A stretch of 64,000 bases of DNA from NCBI GenBank assembly GCA_034440635.1, contig JAOTON010000197.1, positions 549,161 through 613,160 of the forward strand. The letters are read 5' to 3'. Positions 31,946 to 42,514 of the stretch are shown one piece after another. The stretch is from Lepas anatifera (lineage: Eukaryota > Arthropoda > Thecostraca > Lepadidae). Under the pieces are notes generated by a model, which had not been told where the DNA came from, made no database searches, and saw nothing but the letters and a program-made list of their open reading frames with translations. The first letter of the stretch is position 1; every line of letters begins with the position of its first letter. A program made the position numbers and the translations under genes.

Positions 31946-32095
31946 ATGGCGGCGGCAGAAATGTTTATCAATAATCCCATTACATTCGGACCGTTCGTAG
32001 CAGCGCGGGACCCGTGTGAGCATCCTCGGCTCGGACAGTCGTTACTCCGCTGAGATCAAACCTCAAGCGCCGTTCGTAACTTTTCTGGGTGAGTG
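31946..32095 (+). other. Possible host first exon with splice donor
   Basis: A 36-codon frame starts at ATGGCGGCGGCAGAAATG (MAAAEMFINN...) in a GC-richer island of otherwise AT-rich unique DNA and stops at TGA near 32055. A strong splice-donor sequence, CTGGGTGAGT, lies near 32087, and a weaker GTGTGAGC within the frame near 32008. It could be a promoter-proximal exon of an unseen host gene, or chance. The large PLE begins 76 bases after the donor, which would place it in an intron. Confidence 0.2.
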
Positions 32096-32526
32096 AGGAA
32101 CATAATATTTTGCAGTCTATGAACTTTATGGATTATTCATTTCTCTTTCTTTTTAATGTGAAATGAAAAGTATGTAAATGAGGAATAACAGCCTGATGCT
32201 CATATTATATAAAACTTGTTCGAAAGTTAACAGTCAATATATTTCACCCATGGGGCATGATCACGACAGCGAATGGACAGGTGGCAGAATTTTACAACAT
32301 TTGAAAATTTAGAATTATGATACACACGCGTGGTTGCCTAATACACTTTCAATTCTTACTATAACTTGTACATACATTTCCATTCCGAGCTTATATATAT
32401 ATATATATATAAAGTAGCATTCAATTATTCTCACATTCTCCGTACATTCATTTCTAGATATAAACAGCTCACATACATTTCAACTTATAGTTACAAATTT
32501 ATACAACTTGCCTATTATGATGATGA

Positions 32527-35500
32527 CTATTGGTATTGCATGGGCTTCAGGAGGGTCCAGGAGGATGACATTATGTTTAGCTGGGGTTTATTTTTCCGAA
32601 TTTCAATAGATTCGCTGATTTTAACCTCTGCAACATCTTTACAGAGCCTAAGAATTTTAATGTTTAGTTTAGTGTGGTCTATATTAGTAATTTGAGGATG
32701 CTCGTTTTTGAAATGTTCGCCGAAGGGTGTATTTTTAGTTTTGTTTTTTGCGTCTCTGAGATGTTCCATGTATCTTTCTCGGATCATACGCTTACTTTCA
32801 CCAATGTAAATTTTGGAGCAGAGTTGACAAGTAATTTCATAAACGGAGTTCCGTTGGTGGCATCCACCTTCCAGTCCCGCCATGCAGCAGAAGCAGCGTC
32901 TGTTGCCGGCGGGACATGGAGGTGGGTCTAGGGCCGATCTAGTAATTTTGTTAGCTAACGTTTTCCCGCTTAACCATGTGATCTGGAACGGTAGTTTTGA
33001 AGTTTTTACGGCATGGGATACTTTATGGGAAAGCTCATCGTCTATGAAGGGTAGCCTAATGTAAGTGCGTTCATCTGTTTTTGGACGGGTTAGCTTCGTA
33101 ATGTTCTCTCGGAACAGTCTAGTTTTAGTTCGCTGGATCAAATTGTTAGGATACCCGTTCATTTTAAAGATATTTTCAATTTTGAGCAGACCACGTTTTT
33201 GAGCTTCTTTGTCTGATCCAACCCTTTTAGCTCGGAGTAGCTGGGAATACAGAATTGACTTTTTTGTTTCAATGGAATGAGCCGAATTGTAGGGGAGGAT
33301 TATTGGAGCTGCCATCGGCTTGATATATAACTCCGTACAATATTTGCCATTAGGATGAATAGTGAGCGTTGTATCAAGGAATGCTAAGCTATTACTCTCC
33401 GATTGGTCCGTTCGTTCGATGGAAAATTTTAGGGATGGATGAAAGCTGTTAATGGACTGATAAAATGAATCTAGAAGCTTAGAGCCATGACACCAAATTC
33501 CAAGTATATCATCAATATATCTTATGTAGATAAGGGGTTGATGGTCGAGTGAGGCAAGGAAAAGAGATTCCACTGCGTCCATAAAAACAATGGCGATCGG
33601 TGGGGCTATTCTACTTCCCATTGCTATATCTGTCTTTTGTCGGTAGAACTGTTGGCCAAATCTGAGATAGTTGTTCTGTAAGCAATGATGCAGAAGTTTA
33701 TCAATGTCATGTAGTTCTAGTCCAAAGAAGTTTATTTGGTTTTGGTGTTTTTTCGTTAGGTTCATTGTTGCTGAGATCGCCTCATGAATGGGTATGTTTC
33801 CGTAAAGATTAGTTACATCGACAGTGAAAGCAATAGTGCCTTTGGGCATTCCCTGTGGAAATTTGGCTTTGATTTTCGAAAGGTAGGTGTATGTGTTTTC
33901 TATGTGCGCCGGAACAAAAACTAGCAGTTGTGATATGATCTGTTCTAGGAGCCAACTCAATTTGTCCAGCGGATCTCCGCAGGCTGATACGATGGGTCGC
34001 AGTGGTATATCTTTTTATGTGTCTTGGGTAAGCCATAAAGTTCAGCTGTGCGTGATCCTGAAGGTTTGATGGCTCGAATGATCTTATCTGGAATTTTGTC
34101 TACCATAGTATCATTAATTATGCTCCTGGTCTTGATATCTAACTTTTTAGTGGGGTTCTTTTTTACTTTCACATAATCTGTTGTTATTTGGGACGCTTTT
34201 TCTACATAGTCGCTCCTATCCATAATGACAAAGCCTTTACATTTGTCGGATCTTTTCACTATCAAATCCTCGTTTGACCGAAGCTGTTTCAATTGATTTA
34301 AGTCCTCTTGGCTGTGGTTAGGAGTTAATTTAGAACGATGGTTTTTGAACAAAGATATTATTTTCTGTTTGAGTTTACTTAGTTTTCCCTCTGTTGTCGG
34401 GTCAGAAGTTGGTGCCATCTTTGTATCTGTGTCCCCAAATCGGGGTGTGGGTATTTTACTAATGAGGGCCTGTTCGTCCTGGTTGTCATCTCTAATGGGC
34501 TGTGATACCTGGTCTAGATTCACATTGCCTTGAGATTTTTTGTCCTCAATGCAGTGCTTCCATCTAAGAGCAAAAGCACCCCTTTCAAAACCCGTTTCTG
34601 CTTGCTGAATAGTAGACTTGGTGATTTTCGTCGTCAAGGCAAAGTTAGGACCAAGGCTTAAGAGGTTAGTTAGTGTTGCAGAAATGGCTTGTTTAGATAG
34701 GTTTTGGATCCGAGGAGGTAACGAGTGCCCAGTAATACAATTACCGCAAACACAGGTATTAGCGATCTCCCATCGTTCAATACCCTCTGTCCAGGGATCT
34801 AGATCCTGTCCAGGCAATTTGTCACAAGAATCACAAACACACATCATAGAATCCTGCCAGCTCTCTTCTACTAGTCCTATGCCTTCGTCTACCATCTGGT
34901 CATCCCCTACTTTGTCCTGCCCAGCAATTATATTTACGGCCTCAGATAAAGTTTCTAATCCTTCTGAATTTCCCTCATCCAAATAATCACACAGCTCACC
35001 CAGTTCAATCCCTACTGAAGAAAAATATTCGCCATCTAGCTTGTCATCGCAAGAATTACACACACAAAATATGCTATCATACCAAATCTCCTCAGTGACT
35101 CCTATTTGAGAGTCTAGCCTTAAACCATCCTTCCTTAAAATACTGTTCCCGGCACTAGTGTTCTTTCTCTACTACTGTTAAGTTATTACATCCACCCAGA
35201 AAATCTTGGGCATCATACCATGTATCCATAGTAGGTGGTCGGTCTTCAGTCATCATCTGCCGTCTTCTTGGCCTCCGGGTTATATCTGATGTTGAAGCCT
35301 CCTGCTCATATGGTGGTTCTGTATTCATTTCTGCTACAGTGACATCTGCTTCTGTAGTTGCTTCATCTGCGTCCGTCGTTGCACGATTCTGCTTGCGATG
35401 ATGAAGGAGCGCCAACTTGTTTTCATGCGTCTTCTTGCTCTTCAGGGCTGTCTCGGCGTATACAGAGTTCCCTCTTCGGCATGTAAATCCCCACAGTGGA

Positions 35501-35865
35501 TGCGTTCGAGCATTTTGTTTCGTTCTGACTTCTTCGCGACGAAGATATGCTTGAGTTCTGAAGGCTATTTTTATTTCTTCATTCAAGAGCTTTCTAAAGA
35601 ATGTTTCTCTAATCTTCTTTTTCGCACTATTGTTACCGAAATCACCTACTTTGTCACTGATGAATTTGGGTGTTAAATTATTTTTGCGACATTTTACTAG
35701 AAAAGATATCCGGGTGTCCACTTTCGCTTGTTTTTCGGCATTTGTTACGATTTTGATTAACTCTCCGCGGTGGCTGCGCACTGGTTCTTTGAAAATGATG
35801 TCTTGGAGAGCTATTTTGAGCATGATGATAAATATGTAAATGAGGAATAACAGCCTGATGCTCAT
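32527..35865 (-). pseudogene. PLE reverse transcriptase/GIY-YIG protein, minus copy (broken)
   Basis: Three minus-strand frames together cover about 1,110 codons. The N-terminal frame (35865-35155) has the LE-rich region typical of PLEs (RISFLVKCRKNNLTPKFI) and ends at VVEKEH through a one-base insertion near 35158. The middle frame (35063-33957) has two CVCDSCD/CVCGNC-like Cys clusters and reaches YGLPKTHK, the first RT motif, where the frame shifts in an A run near 34014. The last frame (33960-32527) has the RT palm (FTVDVTNLYGNIP, AMGSRIAPPIAIVFMD, IRYIDDILGIW), then a Cys-rich CPAGNRRCFCCM linker and the GIY-YIG nuclease (VYEITCQLCSKIYIGESKR, ERYMEHL). The RT has Asp where the plus copy has Gly just before AMGSR. 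Two frameshifts make it a pseudogene as read. Confidence 0.88.
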
Positions 35866-36051
35866 ATTATATAAAACTTGTTCGAAAGTTAACAGTCAAT
35901 ATATTTCACCCATGGGGCATGATCACGACAGCGAATGGACAGGTGGCAGAATTTTACAACATTTGAAAATTTAGAATTATGATACACACGCGTGGTTGCC
36001 TAATACACTTTCAATTCTTACTATAACTTGTACATACATTTCCATTCCGAG

Positions 36052-36127
<76 letters not shown>

Positions 36128-36360
36128 AGCATTCAATTATTCTCACATTCTCCGTACATTCATTTCTAGATATAAACAGCTCACATACATTTCAACTTAT
36201 AGTTACAAATTTATACAACTTGCCTATTATGATGATGACTATTGGTATTGCATGGGCTTCAGGAGGGTCCAGGAGGATGACATTATGTTTAGCTGGGGTT
36301 TATTTTTCCGAATTTCAATAGATTCGCTGATTTTAACCTCTGCAACCTCTTTACATCTTT
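35834..36360 (-). repeat. PLE pseudo-LTR, minus copy, with long TA tract
   Basis: Contains the last ~35 codons of the nuclease (EVKISESIEIRKN), the 3' UTR and the region up to the ORF start, repeating what is found at 32171-32640. Its TA tract (36054-36123, about 70 bases) is far longer than the outer one (32392-32411, about 20 bases). Truncated at the palindrome centre. Confidence 0.85.
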
Positions 36361-36365
36361 CATCT

Positions 36366-36754
36366 TTGGTGAAAGTAAGCGTATGATCCGAGAAAGATAC
36401 ATGGAACATCTCAGAGACGCAAAAAACAAAACTAAAAATACACCCTTCGGCGAACATTTCAAAAACGAGCATCCTCAAATTACTAATATAGACCACACTA
36501 AACTAAACATTAAAATTCTTAGGCTCTGTAAAGATGTTGCAGAGGTTAAAATCAGCGAATCTATTGAAATTCGGAAAAATAAACCCCAGCTAAACATAAT
36601 GTCATCCTCCTGGACCCTCCTGAAGCCCATGCAATACCAATAGTCATCATCATAATAGGCAAGTTGTATAAATTTGTAACTATAAGTTGAAATGTATGTG
36701 AGCTGTTTATATCTAGAAATGAATGTACGGAGAATGTGAGAATAATTGAATGCT

Positions 36755-36806
<52 letters not shown>

Positions 36807-37030
36807 CTCGGAATGGAAATGTATGTACAAGTTATAGTAAGAATTGAAAGTGTATTAGGCAACCACGCGTGTGTATCATAATTCTAAATTTTCAAATGTT
36901 GTAAAATTCTGCCACCTGTCCATTCGCTGTCGTGATCATGCCCCATGGGTGAAATATATTGACTGTTAACTTTCGAACAAGTTTTATATAATATGAGCAT
37001 CAGGCTGTTATTCCTCATTTACATATTTAT
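36366..37030 (+). repeat. PLE pseudo-LTR, plus copy, with TA tract
   Basis: Begins inside the GIY-YIG domain (GESKRMIRERYMEHL), runs through the stop codon, a TA tract of about 44 bases (36760-36804), and the terminal region into the downstream ORF start. The corresponding 3' copy is at 40055-40729 with a TA tract of about 18 bases. Confidence 0.85.
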
Positions 37031-40000
37031 CATCATGCTCAAAATAGCTCTCCAAGACATCATTTTCAAAGAACCAGTGCGCAGCCACCGCGGAGAGTTA
37101 ATCAAAATCGTAACAAATGCCGAAAAACAAGCGAAAGTGGACACCCGGATATCTTTTCTAGTAAAATGTCGCAAAAATAATTTAACACCCAAATTCATCA
37201 GTGACAAAGTAGGTGATTTCGGTAACAATAGTGCGAAAAAGAAGATTAGAGAAACATTCTTTAGAAAGCTCTTGAATGAAGAAATAAAAATAGCCTTCAG
37301 AACTCAAGCATATCTTCGTCGCGAAGAAGTCAGAACGAAACAAAATGCTCGAACGCATCCACTGTGGGGATTTACATGCCGAAGAGGGAACTCTGTATAC
37401 GCCGAGACAGCCCTGAAGAGCAAGAAGACGCATGAAAACAAGTTGGCGCTCCTTCATCATCGCAAGCAGAATCGTGCAACGACGGACGCAGATGAAGCAA
37501 CTACAGAAGCAGATGTCACTGTAGCAGAAATGAGTACAGAACCACCATATGAGCAGGAGGCTTCAACATCAGATATAACCCGGAGGCCAAGAAGACGGCA
37601 GATGATGACTGAAGACCGACCACCTACTATGGATACATGGTATGATGCCCAAGATTTTCTGGGTGGATGTAATAACTTAACAGTAGTAGAGAAAAACACT
37701 AGTGCCGGGAACAGTATTTTAAGGAAGGATGGTTTAAGGCTAGACTCTCAAATAGGAGTCACTGAGGAGATTTGGTATGATAGCATATTTTGTGTGTGTA
37801 ATTCTTGCGATGACAAGCTAGATGGCGAATATTTTTCTTCAGTAGGGATTGAACTGGGTGAGCTGTGTGATTATTTGGATGAGGGAAATTCAGAAGGATT
37901 AGAAACTTTATCTGAGGCCGTAAATATAATTGCTGGGCAGGACAAAGTAGGGGATGACCAGATGGTAGACGAAGGCATAGGACTAGTAGAAGAGAGCTGG
38001 CAGGATTCTATGATGTGTGTTTGTGATTCTTGTGACAAATTGCCTGGACAGGATCTAGATCCCTGGACAGAGGGTATTGAACGATGGGAGATCGCTAATA
38101 CCTGTGTTTGCGGTAATTGTATTACTGGGCACTCGTTACCTCCTCGGATCCAAAACCTATCTAAACAAGCCATTTCTGCAACACTAACTAACCTCTTAAG
38201 CCTTGGTCCTAACTTTGCCTTGACGACGAAAATCACCAAGTCTACTATTCAGCAAGCAGAAACGGGTTTTGAAAGGGGTGCTTTTGCTCTTAGATGGAAG
38301 CACTGCATTGAGGACAAAAAATCTCAAGGCAATTTGAATCTAGACCAGGTATCACAGCCCATTAGAGATGACAACCAGGACGAACAGGCCCTCATTAGTA
38401 AAATACCCACACCCCGATTTGGGGACACAGATACAAAGATGGCACCAACTTCTGACCCGACAACAGAGGGAAAACTAAGTAAACTCAAACAGAAAATAAT
38501 ATCTTTGTTCAAAAAACCATCGTTCTAAATTAACTCCTAACCACAGCCAAGAGGACTTAAATCAATTGAAACAGCTTCGGTCAAACGAGGATTTGATAGT
38601 GAAAAGATCCGACAAATGTAAAGGCTTTGTCATTATGGATAGGAGCGACTATGTAGAAAAAGCGTCCCAAATAACAACAGATTATGTGAAAGTAAAAAAG
38701 AACCCCACTAAAAAGTTAGATATCAAGACCAGGAGCATAATTAATGATACTATGGTAGACAAAATTCCAGATAAGATCATTCGAGCCATCAAACCTTCAG
38801 GATCACGCACAGCTGAACTTTATGGCTTACCCAAGACACATAAAAGATATACCACTGCGACCCATCGTATCAGCCTGCGGAGATCCGCTGGACAAATTGA
38901 GTTGGCTCCTAGAACAGATCATATCACAACTGCTAGTTTTTGTTCCGGCGCACATAGAAAACACATACACCTACCTTTCGAAAATCAAAGCCAAATTTCC
39001 ACAGGGAATGCCCAAAGGCACTATTGCTTTCACTGTCGATGTAACTAATCTTTACGGAAACATACCCATTCATGAGGCGATCTCAGCAACAATGAACCTA
39101 ACGAAAAAACACCAAAACCAAATAAACTTCTTTGGACTAGAACTACATGACATTGATAAACTTCTGCATCATTGCTTACAGAACAACTATCTCAGATTTG
39201 GCCAACAGTTCTACCGACAAAAGACAGGTATAGCAATGGGAAGTAGAATAGCCCCACCGATCGCCATTGTTTTTATGGACGCAGTGGAATCTCTTTTCCT
39301 TGCCTCACTCGACCATCAACCCCTTATCTACATAAGATATATTGATGATATACTTGGAATTTGGTGTCATGGCTCTAAGCTTCTAGATTCATTTTATCAG
39401 TCCATTAACAGCTTTCATCCATCCCTAAAATTTTCCATCGAACGAACGGACCAATCGGAGAGTAATAGCTTAGCATTCCTTGATACAACGCTCACTATTC
39501 ATCCTAATGGCAAATATTGTACGGAGTTATATATCAAGCCGATGGCAGCTCCAATAATCCTCCCCTACAATTCGGCTCATTCCATTGAAACAAAAAAGTC
39601 AATTCTGTATTCCCAGCTACTCCGAGCTAAAAGGGTTGGATCAGACAAAGAAGCTCAAAAACGTGGTCTGCTCAAAATTGAAAATATCTTTAAAATGAAC
39701 GGGTATCCTAACAATTTGATCCAGCGAACTAAAACTAGACTGTTCCGAGAGAACATTACGAAGCTAACCCGTCCAAAAACAGATGAACGCACTTACATTA
39801 GGCTACCCTTCATAGACGATGAGCTTTCCCATAAAGTATCCCATGCCGTAAAAACTTCAAAACTACCGTTCCAGATCACATGGTTAAGCGGGAAAACGTT
39901 AGCTAACAAAATTACTAGATCGGCCCTAGACCCACCTCCATGTCCCGCCGGCAACAGACGCTGCTTCTGCTGCATGGCGGGACTGGAAGGTGGATGCCAC

Positions 40001-40330
40001 CAACGGAACTCCGTTTATGAAATTACTTGTCAACTCTGCTCCAAAATTTACATTGGTGAAAGTAAGCGTATGATCCGAGAAAGATACATGGAACATCTCA
40101 GAGACGCAAAAAACAAAACTAAAAATACACCCTTCGGCGAACATTTCAAAAACGAGCATCCTCAAATTACTAATATAGACCACACTAAACTAAACATTAA
40201 AATTCTTAGGCTCTGTAAAGATGTTGCAGAGGTTAAAATCAGCGAATCTATTGAAATTCGGAAAAATAAACCCCAGCTAAACATAATGTCATCCTCCTGG
40301 ACCCTCCTGAAGCCCATGCAATACCAATAG
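36993..40330 (+). pseudogene. PLE reverse transcriptase/GIY-YIG protein, plus copy (broken)
   Basis: The plus copy mirrors the minus copy. The first frame (36993-38528, 511 codons) stays open through the site broken in the minus copy, then ends at LFKKPSF because an A run near 38513 has six A where the minus copy has five. The second frame (38566-39048) carries YGLPKTHK and shifts in the A run near 38843. The third (38822-40330) has the RT motifs FTVDVTNLYGNIP, GIAMGSRIAPP and YIDDILGIW, followed by CPAGNRRCFCCM and the GIY-YIG motif. RT would copy the element RNA and GIY-YIG would nick the target. The N-terminal extension of about 480 residues before RT is long for PLEs. The listed Met lies in the terminal repeat; MLKIALQDIIF is an alternative start. 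Confidence 0.88.
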
Positions 40331-40741
40331 TCATCATCATAATAGGCAAGTTGTATAAATTTGTAACTATAAGTTGAAATGTATGTGAGCTGTTTATATC
40401 TAGAAATGAATGTACGGAGAATGTGAGAATAATTGAATGCTACTTTATATATATATATATATAAGCTCGGAATGGAAATGTATGTACAAGTTATAGTAAG
40501 AATTGAAAGTGTATTAGGCAACCACGCGTGTGTATCATAATTCTAAATTTTCAAATGTTGTAAAATTCTGCCACCTGTCCATTTGCTGTCGTGATCATGC
40601 CCCATGGGTGAAATATATTGACTGTTAACTTTCGAACAAGTTTTATATAATATGAGCATCAGGCTGTTATTCCTCATTTACATATTTATCATCATGCTCA
40701 AAATAGCTCTCCAAGACATCATTTTTTTTTGAAATGAAAAG

Positions 40742-42487
40742 AAAAATGGAACTTCTGGCCTTTCAATTGTTCCTTGTAAGCTTATATTCATATTTGATCC
40801 CTTGCTGAAAAAATACATTTGGCCGAAAACCTATTAAGAGCAAATGTCGTGAGGCCTTTTTCCGCTGATGACATAATTTTTGTTGACTGAGGTTTCATAT
40901 GTGTGCTCGGTGCCATCCCAGTTGTCAACTGCAAAGCCTGATGTTAAATTTTCCTTCCAAAAATGTAACCTGCAAGTAAGATGCATGAACTTAGAATAGC
41001 ATAAAGCTTTGAACGTAGTGGTTCCCGCGTATCATATGTGCAATGGAACAAATGCAAAATCATATTCCATGCCCGTGTACAATATATGTTGAGTCAGGTT
41101 ACTGCCGCCACTGCTATGATTTTCCGTCATATGGACCGTGAGCACGGAGCGACACACGTCGGCCGGGCTCCTCTCGCCTTCGCCCCGCCGGTACCGTGGC
41201 CCAAACAGCTCACTACCCTGGGAAGTCCGTACAAACAAAACACCTCGCACAGTTTGGTGAGATAGGCGGGGCGGGAGGGGCCCGGCCTCTCGATCGCTGC
41301 TCCGCTTGTTCGAACTTCTTTCTCGCTGTGCATAGAAAGTCTAGCTAGCTCACAACGAATGTGAGGGATGAAATATCAATGCTCCAGGAAATGATTTGGG
41401 ACAGGCATGTTTGAAGTCTACCATGCCAGTTGTTAATCGTTTTGGGCCTGTCTCCTCGTTCACACGCATTGTAAATCATGAGGTTGATAGGCTGTAATGT
41501 TGTGTCAGGGCAATGGACATCAAGACACTGAAAGATCGATACGGTAACAGGAAATTCGACAAAAGAATGTTTGTAAATCAGTAAAAAGTGTAAAGTTTTT
41601 CTACTGTGATCACGATTCATTGCCCAATTTGTAATCGTTTATTGACATATTGCTTACTGTACACGCATACTAAGTCAAGAGAACCAATGCCAAAATACCT
41701 GTTAAAACTTTCAGTAATGCAGCACGTTATATAAAGCCATTAAGTATGTTATCTTCCGTTTCCTCTGCGATGCCCACAGGACTGCCGGCGCGGGCGGGTC
41801 TGGCGCGGCGCTGGGCGGCATCTCCCGTGCGAGCGTTTAACTCCTTTCGGAACTCTGCCTGTCAGTGTCCGCCTCGGACCCGTCCGCGCTGGATGGTAGA
41901 GAAGTGGGAGAGGAAACTGTCTTTGGTTTACTTAAGTAGTTAGTAGTTTTGTTCACTGTGTGCTGTGGTGGTTTCCGTCACCTTACTTTTAGTGGTCGAG
42001 CTCACTTTGTTCTTTCAATCATCTACGGTGGCGACACCTTTAGCCAAGCTCAGCTCTTGACTGTGGAAGCTCCGCAAGGGGCTGTATGTTTTTTCCACAG
42101 GCCGCATAATGGATGTCGGAGGCTTGAAAGCGAAAGTGTCTTCTTGAGCTGTCACATCATGTGTTAACCACTCTTTAAACTCATTGGAATAAGTTGATCG
42201 TAAGGTGTGTCGGAAAAGATTTTATGAATGTTTGGAAGTCAACCTTGCTATATTTATTTTGTGTCCCGCACCTCGGCAGCGGGCCTTGTCGCCTCTTGGC
42301 TGTATCGACGTGGCTAGGTGCCTTGTCCTTGTTATCATGGGAGTGAGAGAGGAACATAGGACAGATATGTTGACCAAACAGCAGCGTTCACGAGAAAATG
42401 AGCATTATTCATTTTCATACCTTGCTCTAGGAATAGCCTTCAGAACAGAGTGCTATTTGATCATGAATCGAGTTATGCAACTAATAA
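40742..42487. other. No recognised gene; includes a CpG-rich island
   Basis: 41130-41330 and 41760-41900 are GC/CpG-rich with an Sp1-like GGCGGGGCGGGAGGGGCC near 41266, unlike the AT-rich surroundings. No known protein is recognisable in any frame. The part nearest 42487 may be the 5' UTR of the L1-like element, or a host promoter region. I found no ORF1 for the L1-like element here. Confidence 0.35.
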
Positions 42488-42514
42488 CAAAAAACGCAGG
42501 CTAAATTTCATATT

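Larger units (their letters stand above)
32171..40729. mobile_element. Penelope-like element, 8.56-kb head-to-head inverted dimer
   Basis: The left arm (32171-36360) is almost the exact reverse complement of the right arm (36366-40729), meeting at a few-base centre near 36361-36365. Each arm carries a full PLE open reading region plus partial terminal copies (pseudo-LTRs). TGAAATGAAAAG at 32159-32170 and 40730-40741 is a 12-bp target duplication around the whole palindrome, so it behaves as one insertion. The right end extends about 45 bases further than the left, the asymmetric tail known for PLEs. Neither copy has an unbroken frame. Confidence 0.92.

Noticed and set aside
32171..32290. Hammerhead ribozyme in the terminal repeat of the 8.56-kb PLE (CTGATG...CGAAAG)
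   Set aside because: The motif lies on the antisense strand, the CUGANGA core has C instead of the last A, and no stem II can be formed.
34618..34986. 122-codon plus-strand frame, and its mirror at 37871-38239
   Set aside because: Antisense shadow of the PLE coding region; identical in both arms because the arms are copies.
41127..41333. Small minus-strand gene in the GC-rich island
   Set aside because: 68 codons with no recognisable domain; GC-rich sequence readily yields open frames. Left as unannotated island.
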